This document shows, one piece after another, positions 56,801 to 64,000 of a stretch of DNA of 64,000 nt; positions within the stretch are counted from its first letter, which is position 1, and every line of letters begins with the position of its first letter. The translations under genes were made by a program, and so were the position numbers. This DNA comes from Asparagopsis taxiformis (Eukaryota > Rhodophyta > Florideophyceae > Bonnemaisoniales > Bonnemaisoniaceae). Location: contig JALQPE010000254.1 in NCBI GenBank assembly GCA_030407315.1, positions 1-64,000 on the forward strand, in the 5' to 3' direction. The notes under the pieces were generated by a model. That model was not told the origin of the DNA and ran no database searches. It worked only from the letters and a program-made list of their open reading frames with translations.

Positions 56801-57074
56801 CTTCCGTGCCCTGCGCAACCCAAGCGCCAAGGTCCGCGTATGTGAAACCTCCCGGCTTGTCCGTCAAGTCTGCGAAACTTGAGTGGGCGAACAAATCCAG
56901 CAAGAGGCGGAGGAAGTCTTTGCCAGCGAGAGTAGTTTCGCGGGCGGCGCGACCTACGTTTCGACGTGTACCCATGTCACTAGAATCCTCCCAAGGGCTA
57001 GCGGGTTCGCGCAGAATTGGCACGGTTGCGTCGTCAACGATCGGATTGCTGTTGCGCCTGCGCTTATTCGTCAT
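53874..57074 (-). CDS. DNA amino-methyltransferase fused to a SET domain
   Basis: 1066 aa, intact. Residues 1-450 form a helical region of unknown fold, starting with basic TNKRRRN (likely nuclear signal). Methyltransferase: LILTDPPYN with Asp507-Pro-Pro-Tyr510 (motif IV), GGHGIVFCS (V), a long acidic insert (DEEEEDEEEE near 610), KRGVPF, and motif I late (DIVVDPFSGTFATG, Asp747). Motif IV before motif I marks the beta class, which makes N6-methyladenine or N4-methylcytosine. SET domain from about 895 to the end: GRGLFAEQ (910), YYG, FINDPR (Asn993), ANVEFVEN and ELYVHYG, giving protein-lysine methyltransferase architecture. FINDPR replaces the classical NHS motif. It probably modifies both DNA and histones in the nucleus. 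Flanked by inverted repeats R1 and R2, divergent from the gene at 60039. Bacterial origin of the first module with eukaryotic SET capture is inferred. The bdelloid rotifer N4C-methyltransferase with chromodomain is a loose parallel. Confidence 0.85.
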   Translation of the reverse strand: MTNKRRRNSNPIVDDATVPILREPASPWEDSSDMGTRRNVGRAARETTLAGKDFLRLLLDLFAHSSFADLTDKPGGFTYADLGAWVAQGTEEQFLALQGRLSMAFSGRSKNAGVEADVAEIVMAEMNVERAKQIVRLALPIAEFSRQDERIGQWVEHCILSGIVPQTFLIGCNMLPSPLQAPQRGEPSAFVLAPPETFEVLMYFQALSIIRNHNKNLPRRRIGDAAREGNGAARVPAHRKSTNRACYVVQVLYHAWTDVAFAAKFSSFEELMAPYIIFDSSEHWFDVLDEGLFAPMEQKLDLYHDKAPLSHPDGYGGKVETRTSAQHSAFRDLVRKFFDRLQFLIVNPDLYTWPESDRWGALEIYLSSGNPDKLPAYFDTLDEDVMAVLRPAPQAADAEKVPKPVDDTPTRRNTGGRGLVPSTRHTTRLQLGPGRTSLTAQGPSPPSPSPHATEEQESEGQALAKDFLSKMSQYCRVYDVPFEDLVSADESREHVPITGNVQLILTDPPYNVRRKRNDSNSSYDRLTAEDMQASIEVFDELLRPGGHGIVFCSVLQFYEWFHYLETYKGPQSEGPTDAAASDDGSDEEEVTSMNSDSEASQHSGEESADEEEEDEEEEDVVRNSVFFVDEVPLLFVRLPGHLYQMPGRKRYQRMNMAEVAIHFWKRGVPFKTGSEMVAYRNHGYMDGTYPAWCNVTINMPAIDSNEMVWRTRSTTGATVRVRAEQKSVALMMELISQHSQPGDIVVDPFSGTFATGKAAMSLPEHRVFVGSDMDKLCVARSLPKLCAVMSRVILSNNTDMRVTTEAKQSAEKFLASPSVTMRTQRERRIIEPPPGLPLYQRFPKYIRQYLWQLCPESIASHEHMEKPVHYWPPSLRRWLQTENPRVMRAHDCVAKKLSVRPSLIKHPNAGRGLFAEQTFNVGDEVCAYYGTVVYSDMSKESMRFAYGEGHMAITKETFLMYAIKLYATAEDDENIEHPIWIVPAPFCSAQFINDPRYLRGEDTPAEDTRRMANVEFVENYSSGSTGKKLKAKDLENPKIIVVRAIRDIRPGQELYVHYGTAFRAWN

Positions 57075-57409
57075 AATGGAATGAGTGGAAATTCGGTACA
57101 GGATGGCGACCGCTCGGCGAGACAGTCAAATTTGACGACGTATCTCGTGACGTTTGCACTCTTTCGTGAGGAACACTGGTTGATATCGAACGGAACAGAG
57201 TATACGGGTACACAGCACTGGAAAGGTCTTGAAACCCGTAACCGGTGTAGGTAATAAGTTGTGACGGATACGTGGTAGACAAAAATTTTAAAAAGATTGT
57301 GATTCCCTGTCTTTGAGGGTTGTACTGCACGGCCGCCATGGCGGCTGTGACTGCAGTCACATAGGTTGTCACAGGTGCATCACGCTTACCAGGTGAGCGA
57401 CATCCGGAC

Positions 57410-57605
57410 GGCCACTGGACATGGGGATGTCCAGCTCAGATGCATTGCTGGCCAGACCAGAAATTCTACAATTTCGGGCAGAAAAAATATTGCAAAAAAA
57501 CATCGATTTGGGCGGTCGATTGTGCCGTACGGCACACCCCCATCTCAAAAACATGTTCACATGTGCATGTTTTTGAGAATAGCCCAAATTTTAATTCAAA
57601 TCAGG
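57410..57605 (+). repeat. Palindromic repeat R2
   Basis: Direct orientation, inverted relative to R1, so R1 and R2 bracket the methyltransferase-SET gene over 4.16 kb. The 14-bp palindrome is at 57522-57535. Both palindromes match R1 exactly, and the outer end is AAATTTTAATTCAAATCAGG. Confidence 0.95.
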
Positions 57606-58630
57606 ATGCAGATATTCGTCTTCTAGCATTGTCAGAACACATTCGTATAACCACATTTGGAGAACCTGAGCCCAGAGCTATCGGTTTTGGCGGGAGCTAA
57701 GCCATATCTCATATAATCAGTAACTACTTCCCGCCAGCTGAGTGGTGGAACCCCTGCTATTTCTACCAACGAGACATACGGGGTGTCAACTCGGCAATCG
57801 TATATGATTTGGGTGCTAAATTTATTCAAGAGACGAATGGGCTTCGAAAAGGAGCCCAACAACGTCTTCTTGTGATCCATGGGTATAGGACTACTCTATT
57901 CTTCTCCAGGCTTCCACCATAGCCTCCTCCACCACCTCCGTTAATGGATCGAATATCCGAACCGCACCTCAACATGCTTTTCTTCTCATCCATGGGTACT
58001 GACATCTGCGAGATGTGAGTCACATGTTCTCCAGGCTTGCACCATAGCCTCCTCCACCACCTCCGTTAATGGCAACATGTGAGATGTCAGTACCGGACAA
58101 GTTCTCCAGGCTTCCTCCGTAGCCACCTCCTCCACCTCCGTCTGTGGGAATCAACACAACATCACCACTGCGTCTTACCTCACATCCACATCTCTCCGGG
58201 ATGAAAACGGACGGACGACATAGGGTTTGTAGACGTTTAGAATCTTGTTAGAAAAAAGTAAACGAAAGAGAAGTTCTCTTTCATGGAATGATATCTCGTC
58301 CCTGTCGCAATATGTTCCATTTTCATTTTCTCGGGTTGCACACCCATCATGGGTGATCAAGGCCTGGATCGAACCCTCCGAGGGTCTTCGATGGATAGGA
58401 CAGATAGTGGAAGGCTTTTAAGCCTGTGACCAAGCGGCTATTGATTGGTTGGAGGAAGGAAATTACAGAGGAAATATAGCTGAGTACGGTGCTCGCGATA
58501 GCTGTTAGGTTAAAGTCAAATATGTTTTTCGATTATTTTTCGTACGGAAATGGCTTCGAAAAGACGATGGAGAGCATCGTCATGAAGGAGAGGATTCTTT
58601 CTGCTTGTTAGAATCGGTTTAGAGGAGATA
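57606..58630. other. Intergenic region between R2 and R3
   Basis: No gene is called. It holds a triple glycine-rich coding-like repeat (57900-58140, listed separately) and a lone B-box-like GGGTTCGATCC (58377-58367, minus) without a convincing tRNA fold. Confidence 0.5.
57900..58140 (-). repeat. Three copies of a glycine-rich coding-like block
   Basis: Copies at 58139-58101, 58073-58028 and 57946-57901 (minus) each read as NGGGGGGYGGSLEN-like peptides (first G-tract, YGG/YGA, SLE). A GTAAGA...TTCCCACAG pair just upstream (about 58180-58144) could be a 37-nt intron. It is probably a decayed or partial exon of a Gly-rich protein, duplicated with its spacers. No function is assigned. Confidence 0.4.
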
Positions 58631-58801
58631 GCTAATGCATTACTGGCCAGCCCAGAACTTGTAGAATTTCGGGCAGGAAAAAAATTGCAAAATTTTATCG
58701 ATTTAGGCGGTCGAAAGTGCCGTACGGCACACCCCCATCTCAAAAACATGTTCACATGTGCATGTTTTTGAGAATAGCCCAAATTTTAATTCAAATCAAG
58801 G
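58631..58801 (+). repeat. Palindromic repeat R3
   Basis: Same cores as R1/R2 (GTGCCGTACGGCAC at 58717-58730; the TCTCAAAAACATG hairpin). The 5' part is diverged. Its downstream sequence GTGTCTAATTTGGCC and following CACTGGCTTCTGTA are shared with R4, showing duplication of a larger unit. Confidence 0.95.
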
Positions 58802-58988
58802 TGTCTAATTTGGCCAGAACGGCCCCAGGCACCGGCCGCCGCCCCGAGTGGGGTTGTCACTGGCTTCTGTAGGCACTAACTGTAAGGCTAAATGGCGTCT
58901 GACGAAGGGTCAATTTCAGGCTCAATACGCCAGGGACAGGTCTTGGTCCTTGTTCCATCATGGTCCCGCCTCACTCTCTCACGACCAA

Positions 58989-59189
58989 CCTGAAATGGAC
59001 GTCCGGTGGATGTCCAGCTCGATTGCACTGCTGGCCAGCCCAGAAATTCTAAAATTTCGGGCACAAAAAAATTGTAAAAAATCATCGATTTGGGCGGGTC
59101 GATTGTGCCGTACGGCACACCCCCATCTCAAAAACATGTTCACATGTGCATGTTTTTGAGAATAGCCCAAATTTTAATTCAAATCAGGG
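58989..59189 (+). repeat. Palindromic repeat R4
   Basis: Palindrome at 59105-59118. The 5' part TGAAATGGACGTCCGGTGGA is nearly identical to R5. Followed by the same unique spacer as R3. Confidence 0.95.
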
Positions 59190-59491
59190 TGTCTAATTTG
59201 GCCACAACGGCCCCAGGAACCGGAGCCGCCGCCCCGAGCGGGGTCATCACTGGCTTCTGTAAGCACTAACTGTAAGGCTAAATGGCGCCGAAAGATGGGT
59301 CGATTCCAGGCTTCAAGCCTAAGTTATGCTAGGTACGCATCTTCTTCCGTGTTTCATAATGGTCCCGCCTTACTCCCTCAACACAAACACTACTCACCCA
59401 TCACGTTACTCATATTCCGTGCACTTTATATTAGTAGTGATCCCGCCTGCTTAGTTACTGCAATGCGTGGATGTAGGCAGCACACGATCAA

Positions 59492-59692
59492 CCTGAAATG
59501 GACGTCCGGTGGATGTCCAGCTCGATTGCACTGCTGGCCAGCCCAGAAATTCTAAAATTTCGGGCACAAAAAATCTTGCAAAAATCAACGATTTGGGCGG
59601 GTCGATTGTGCCGTACGGCACACCCCCATCTCAAAAACATGTTCACATGTGCATGTTTTTGAGAATAGCCCAAATTTTAACTCAAATCAGGG
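59492..59692 (+). repeat. Palindromic repeat R5
   Basis: Palindrome at 59608-59621. Nearest copy to the ParB-dioxygenase gene, ending about 350 bp upstream of its ATG. Confidence 0.95.
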
Positions 59693-60038
59693 TGTTCCCC
59701 GGATAAAGGGGTGCTCGCAGCCGCCCCAAAAGCCGCCTAGCTTGACAGCTGTAATTTTAACACATTACACATCAAGGACACTGCCTGCTTCACGCCACCT
59801 CGTCAGGTTTCGAGAGCCCGACTCGGGCCCGTTCCGAACGGACACTCACATCTCGATTGCCTGTCTTGCATTCCAGCGGTCACGATAGGTGTGTACCTAA
59901 CAAAATTTCGGTTGTATTGTGTTATTATTTCCAGCGATTGGCGTTCACGACCATTCTTCAAGCAACGTGAAACCTACCATCCACATCACTCGAATACGTC
60001 AACGTCAACCATCTCTTTTCCTTTCCAACTCAACAATC

Positions 60039-63000
60039 ATGGCGGATACGCATTTCAGCAGTTTGTTTTCAACGGTTTGCGGCGATCAAGTGAGCGCGTC
60101 AGCGGAGTCGCGCGGACTCAAGCGCGGCGTCGATGTCAATTTGTTTGCGGACGTGGACGGTGCGGCTGTGCATATTGGGACGGCTTCGGTGAGCACTGCT
60201 GGTGGCGATGTTGGCCTTCCGCGCACGCTGCACAACCACAAGCTGCCGGAAACCGACGAGGCCGACTATATCGTCGTGCGCAACATTGCGACTAAGGACA
60301 AGTTCAAGGACCTCCCGTTCCCGTACATGTTTGATGGCGCCGAGGGACCGCCGGAGACGATGGGTGGAGCATACGCCGCGGCGTTTTACCCTTGGGATAC
60401 TCGGATGATGCGCCCCGCTGCGGAGGATGGCCCTAGCGACATTCGTACCCCTGCTGCAGCGTCAAACTTCAACGCAGCGACGAACCAGGCCAGCTCGGGA
60501 CGGATGCCCAGTACCGGTCCGGCAGGCGAAATCACTGGTTCGGGGGGTACGAAGCATCCAGCACGCTCCGTCCCGGTTTCGGGAGGCACGAAGCGCCCTG
60601 CTCGCTCTGCAAGACCCTCCAGTGGAGGCACGAAGCACCCTGCTCGCTCCAACGTCACCGAAGCTACTACGCAGGACGTAACCGAGGTGGACGACGAACC
60701 GGAGGTGGCGGAAAGCATTCGTGAGCAGCAGGGGACGCAAATTACGGTGCCCAAGTTTGTGACGTCGGATTACGTCGGAGAAGGAGCGACTGTGTTGGTG
60801 AGGCAGCTAGTGGAACCGGCCGTGACCCTTCGGGATGTGAAAGAAGACCACGTGGAGGACCTGCGCAACAATATGTTGGCTGTGGGGTATGTGAGCTCTT
60901 CGCGTATCACTGTGACGGTGCTGAGGTCGCAGAACACGCATCTGCCCGCCGACACGCGTCTGTTCCAGAATGGCAAATTCCATGCCAATGCGAACGTGAC
61001 CGTGATCGACGGACTGCATCGTCTCAATGCTATGCATAGCATTGCCGATGACTTCACGCGCCTCACCCGTATGCACAGAACCAAGCTGCCACAGGACGCA
61101 AACCGCTTGCGCTGGGTTACTCAGCCTCTGGATGTGTACTACCTTCGCCGCAAGGACGACAGTGATCTTCAGCCTCATGAGATCATCCACAAGAGTGCAG
61201 AGTCGAACCATACGACTGGGACGCAACTGACGGAGCGCTCCCTGGTTCGAATCTTGTCGTCCATCCAGCAGTTCATCCGTACGATTGCTGTTGCAAATAA
61301 CGTGGAAAACGCTGGCGACTTGCGTGAGTCTGATGTCATCCGAACATTGTTCGAGGCGCAGTTCATGGGGATGATGAATTCAACGAACACGGCCCGGCGG
61401 TGGACGCGTTTGGCTATAGCAACGCTGAAGCATCCTGTTCTCGACGAAGTGTTGCGTGAGCTGAACAATTCCGAGCGCCGCAACGAGATTGGGATAACGC
61501 ACCTGGACCACAAGATAGTGCGCGAGTTGCTGGAAGAAAACTTTGTCTTCGTCTTGCGTGGTCTTTCGGAGTACTTGAACCCTGCTCATGGTGGACGTCC
61601 GGATGGACGCTTTGACGTGAACGACTTCTATACATACGTCCGTCGCGTGACTGCAATAGCAAATTCTCTGTACGCTGCGTATGGGCGCCCAAAGAGTATT
61701 ATGCGCAAGTCATTTCTGAGCACAGAGATGGCAATTGGGTCGGTTAAGCAGCCGAAGGAGTTGCAATGGCATCTCACCAATGCCATTGCAATGTATAGAG
61801 GGGACGACCGGAGCAGTGAGGTTCGAATGCGACGGAGAACCACGCGTTTACAGGATTTGGAAACGAACTTGAAAGAGTTTTTCAATCCGACATTGAAGAA
61901 GAAGACTAAGGCTCGACGCAAACGCCGCCCTTCTGCTGCCAATGTGAGACTCACTCACAAGAAGCAGCGGAATGTCGAACATGAGCCTGCTTCGCATGGC
62001 ATCCGCCGCCGTTCACAGCGACTTCGCTCGACGGGGAGCACACGCCTCGAGGAAGAAGAGCCGGTTGTGGTACAACAATCCGCCGGGGAAGAAGAGCAGG
62101 CCGTTGTTGATAAACCCACCGATCAACAACAAGCCACTGCTTCCGGTGATGAGGTTGACGAAGACTCCGCCCGTTCCCCCGATTCTGCCGTTGAGATTGT
62201 CCCCCAAGATAACCAACGTGCTGGTGCGACTCCCTCCAACCAAGAATCTGTCCATACCGCTTCGGACGAGGAAGACAAACAGGGTGCAGACGAGGGCCAA
62301 GTCGAAAGCAAGGGGGTCCGCGAAGTGACAATTACATTCACTGTTCCGGAAGGAGTGGAAGTCGATGAAGACGGTTACATCGTTCGTGACTCTCCTTCTG
62401 AACACGACCTCCTGTTCGACGACCGTATGCCATCTCTTCCCGACGATTTCGAAGTCAAAGACCGAGCTGAAGGGCATCATCTGGCGCAGCGTCCCGCGGA
62501 CGTCATCGCATCGGTGAGGGTTGGCTGTCTGCCCCCGATTGAGCTCAGGTTGTTATTGGAGAGTGTGGAAATCGATGAGGAGGGCAGAGAGGTGAGGTAT
62601 TTGAAACAAGTGGCGATGGACCCTGTGTTTGAGGGGCTGCATATTCCGGAACAACATCGGGCTCGTCATCTTGTTTTCGAGATCGACACCATCTATCCGA
62701 TGTTTTTCGCAGCGTGGAAGATGGCTGCCAAGGCGATGTGTGAGCCTACATCGACGTTTCTACCCTCGAGGCTGGACTTCGCCCAGGTTGCGCGAATGTC
62801 TACAAGCTGGAAGGATTCGTATGAGGCCGGCACTGGTATGGCGTACTTCCACAATTGCCGAACGGAAATCAACGAGCGAGGGTATACGGTGATGCACAAT
62901 TTCGCGGATGTAAGCTACCTCGATGCGTCGGACAAGTTCCCATTTGACTTGGGTCTCATGGAAGAAATTCCTAACCAGGAATTGTTTCGGTACTTTTTGG

Positions 63001-63995
63001 GAACGTGGGAGGGGGAGGAGGTGCACAAGGACCCTGGGAACCGGCAGCTGTGGAGTCCCATTGTCAATACTGGGGACGATGAAACAGATGAGAAGAACCG
63101 GAATGAGGGGAGGGCTCGCTTCACGTCTACGCGCCACTGCCTGGTTGACTATGCCGAGAACGATGAGACGCATATCGACCGGTTCAAGTTTGTGACGCGG
63201 CGAGCCCTGCTGGATGTGTGGTTGGGAATCCTTGTCCGGCTGATAGGGCTGGAGGAGTGCGGTTTACCGGGAGAAAAACTTGTCATGCCGGCATCTGGGG
63301 GACGGTTTTTGATAACGGGAAAGGGGTGTCCTCGGCAGGTCCCACACAATGATTTCCCTGTTCCTCCTCGCGACCGCAAAGATCAACTTCCGGGTTACTT
63401 TGTTATTGCCAACGGAGATGACCCATTCCCTATCTGGGTGTGTCCAGGGTCCCACAAGTACGTCTTTTCCAAAGCGCTGGAATTAGATATGTACGCCAAG
63501 ACGATGAAGCTGAAGAAGGTAATCGTTCCGCCACGTTCAGTCTTCATCGGTCACGGCCATGTACAACATGCCGGGGCAGGGCATGTCGACAGAGTTGTGT
63601 CACACACGACAACGAGGTATCACACGTATTTCAGGAATGCGTCGTATCCGATTCCCGACAATGTTTCGTTTGGTTTCATCAGGCGGTTGGGATTCGAAGA
63701 AGAAGTAATCGCCAATGCTCCGCGCCGGTCTGCCAGGCAAAGTCAACCGGCACCTGTCAATGTTCGCCACAAGACAGTTGTTCCCATCCCGGTCAAGAAA
63801 GATCGTAGGCCGAAGACAGGGCAACTCGGAATCATGCGGATGAAGACGACAGAAGCTCCCAAGAAGAGAACCCTCACACCGGGTCAAAAATTCATCTTGA
63901 GCTATTCAACTCCACAGTTGCCGATAACGCCTATTCTGCCGGGAGATCCTGAATATAGTGAGGACGAAGAGGAAGAACAATTTTCCGACGGCTAG
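60039..63995 (+). CDS. ParB/Srx-like domain fused to a 2-oxoglutarate/Fe(II) dioxygenase
   Basis: 1318 aa from the ATG at 60039 (CAATCATGG context). An upstream in-frame GTG at 59919 is not a eukaryotic start and lies beside a TTTCCAG splice-acceptor-like site. Residues 165-215 are Gly/Lys/Arg repeats (GGTKHPARS three times). The ParB-like domain spans about 245-420: VTLRDVKEDHVEDLRNNM, then VIDGLHRLNA with Asp324, His327 and Arg328. A helical middle and a basic patch (LKKKTKARRKRRPSA, about 625) follow, then a long acidic linker. The C-terminus (about 1000-1240) is a double-stranded-beta-helix dioxygenase: PHNDFPVPP with His1103 and Asp1105, WVCPGSHKYVF (a phytanoyl-CoA-hydroxylase-like signature), VQHAGAG with His1177, and Arg1193 for 2-oxoglutarate. 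All four key residues are present. Role inferred: a site-binding protein that oxidises DNA, histone or another substrate near its binding site. Confidence 0.8.
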   Translation: MADTHFSSLFSTVCGDQVSASAESRGLKRGVDVNLFADVDGAAVHIGTASVSTAGGDVGLPRTLHNHKLPETDEADYIVVRNIATKDKFKDLPFPYMFDGAEGPPETMGGAYAAAFYPWDTRMMRPAAEDGPSDIRTPAAASNFNAATNQASSGRMPSTGPAGEITGSGGTKHPARSVPVSGGTKRPARSARPSSGGTKHPARSNVTEATTQDVTEVDDEPEVAESIREQQGTQITVPKFVTSDYVGEGATVLVRQLVEPAVTLRDVKEDHVEDLRNNMLAVGYVSSSRITVTVLRSQNTHLPADTRLFQNGKFHANANVTVIDGLHRLNAMHSIADDFTRLTRMHRTKLPQDANRLRWVTQPLDVYYLRRKDDSDLQPHEIIHKSAESNHTTGTQLTERSLVRILSSIQQFIRTIAVANNVENAGDLRESDVIRTLFEAQFMGMMNSTNTARRWTRLAIATLKHPVLDEVLRELNNSERRNEIGITHLDHKIVRELLEENFVFVLRGLSEYLNPAHGGRPDGRFDVNDFYTYVRRVTAIANSLYAAYGRPKSIMRKSFLSTEMAIGSVKQPKELQWHLTNAIAMYRGDDRSSEVRMRRRTTRLQDLETNLKEFFNPTLKKKTKARRKRRPSAANVRLTHKKQRNVEHEPASHGIRRRSQRLRSTGSTRLEEEEPVVVQQSAGEEEQAVVDKPTDQQQATASGDEVDEDSARSPDSAVEIVPQDNQRAGATPSNQESVHTASDEEDKQGADEGQVESKGVREVTITFTVPEGVEVDEDGYIVRDSPSEHDLLFDDRMPSLPDDFEVKDRAEGHHLAQRPADVIASVRVGCLPPIELRLLLESVEIDEEGREVRYLKQVAMDPVFEGLHIPEQHRARHLVFEIDTIYPMFFAAWKMAAKAMCEPTSTFLPSRLDFAQVARMSTSWKDSYEAGTGMAYFHNCRTEINERGYTVMHNFADVSYLDASDKFPFDLGLMEEIPNQELFRYFLGTWEGEEVHKDPGNRQLWSPIVNTGDDETDEKNRNEGRARFTSTRHCLVDYAENDETHIDRFKFVTRRALLDVWLGILVRLIGLEECGLPGEKLVMPASGGRFLITGKGCPRQVPHNDFPVPPRDRKDQLPGYFVIANGDDPFPIWVCPGSHKYVFSKALELDMYAKTMKLKKVIVPPRSVFIGHGHVQHAGAGHVDRVVSHTTTRYHTYFRNASYPIPDNVSFGFIRRLGFEEEVIANAPRRSARQSQPAPVNVRHKTVVPIPVKKDRRPKTGQLGIMRMKTTEAPKKRTLTPGQKFILSYSTPQLPITPILPGDPEYSEDEEEEQFSDG

Positions 63996-64000
63996 ATAGC

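Noticed and set aside
53874..57074. Bacterial contamination as the source of the DPPY methyltransferase
   Set aside because: The same frame contains a SET domain and a long acidic linker, the gene is bracketed by repeats found elsewhere in the window, and it has eukaryotic-style neighbours.
58341..58450. Possible tRNA gene on the minus strand
   Set aside because: A good B box GGGTTCGATCC is present, but the A box is weak and no acceptor stem pairs.
59919..60038. 40-residue N-terminal extension of the ParB-dioxygenase protein
   Set aside because: It starts at GTG and overlaps a splice-acceptor-like TTTCCAG. The ATG at 60039 has better context.

Overview
This window is nuclear DNA of a eukaryote. 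It is dominated by LTR retrotransposons (Ty1/copia and Ty3/gypsy chromovirus types), DNA-transposon genes and satellites, with a few long GC-richer uninterrupted genes at the right end. Retroelement leaders contain canonical GTAAGT...CAG introns, genes have TATA boxes and no Shine-Dalgarno sites, and nothing looks like an operon. Intronless 3-4 kb genes in a retrotransposon-rich background, with a Plavaka-type transposase, fit a florideophyte red alga. A fungus is the main alternative. The taxonomic call is inference, because no rRNA or organelle marker lies in the window.

Layout: 1-5090 is gene-poor, with a foldback element (about 130-835) holding four 39-bp hairpins, a weak minus-strand gene relic and a 141-bp hairpin. 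5158-5830 is a hairpin-bearing 35-bp tandem repeat. 5868-10699 is a 5'-truncated, decayed copia copy (copia-1). 10700-about 21900 is a Ty3/gypsy chromovirus lacking its 5' end, with gag, protease, RT, RNase H, integrase, chromodomain, a long antisense ORF (20736-17553) and a 3' LTR. 22257-23869 is a decayed DDE-type transposase. 26443-34519 is an almost complete copia element (copia-2) with both LTRs, a leader carrying a satellite of about 1.7 kb, a tRNA-like segment, an intron and a two-zinc-finger ORF, then gag-pol with a few frameshifts. 34520-36852 (minus) is a broken ParB-like plus DNA-methyltransferase gene. 37367-38438 is an unrecognised broken gene. 38435-42425 (minus) is a 3'-truncated third copia copy (copia-3) with the same leader in short form. 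42426-45359 is an LTR scrap and a truncated second Ty3/gypsy element. 45360-47217 is satellites and a perfect 38-bp palindrome. 47815-50853 is a Plavaka-type transposase gene. 50931-53214 (minus) is a converging unknown gene.

The most interesting part is 53447-63995. A 1066-aa protein fusing a beta-class DNA amino-methyltransferase (DPPY) to a C-terminal SET domain (57074-53874, minus) is divergently arranged with a 1318-aa protein fusing a ParB/Srx-like domain (DGLHR) to a C-terminal 2-oxoglutarate/Fe(II) dioxygenase (60039-63995, plus). Between them lie four direct copies of a repeat of about 200 bp carrying two nested palindromes. A fifth, inverted copy sits beyond the 3' end of the methyltransferase gene, so the methyltransferase-SET gene is bracketed by inverted repeats. 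With the ParB-methyltransferase relic at 34520-36852, this suggests a family of eukaryotic, probably mobile, loci that combine a DNA-site-binding domain with DNA methylation, histone methylation and oxidation. Its functions are inferred from motifs only.
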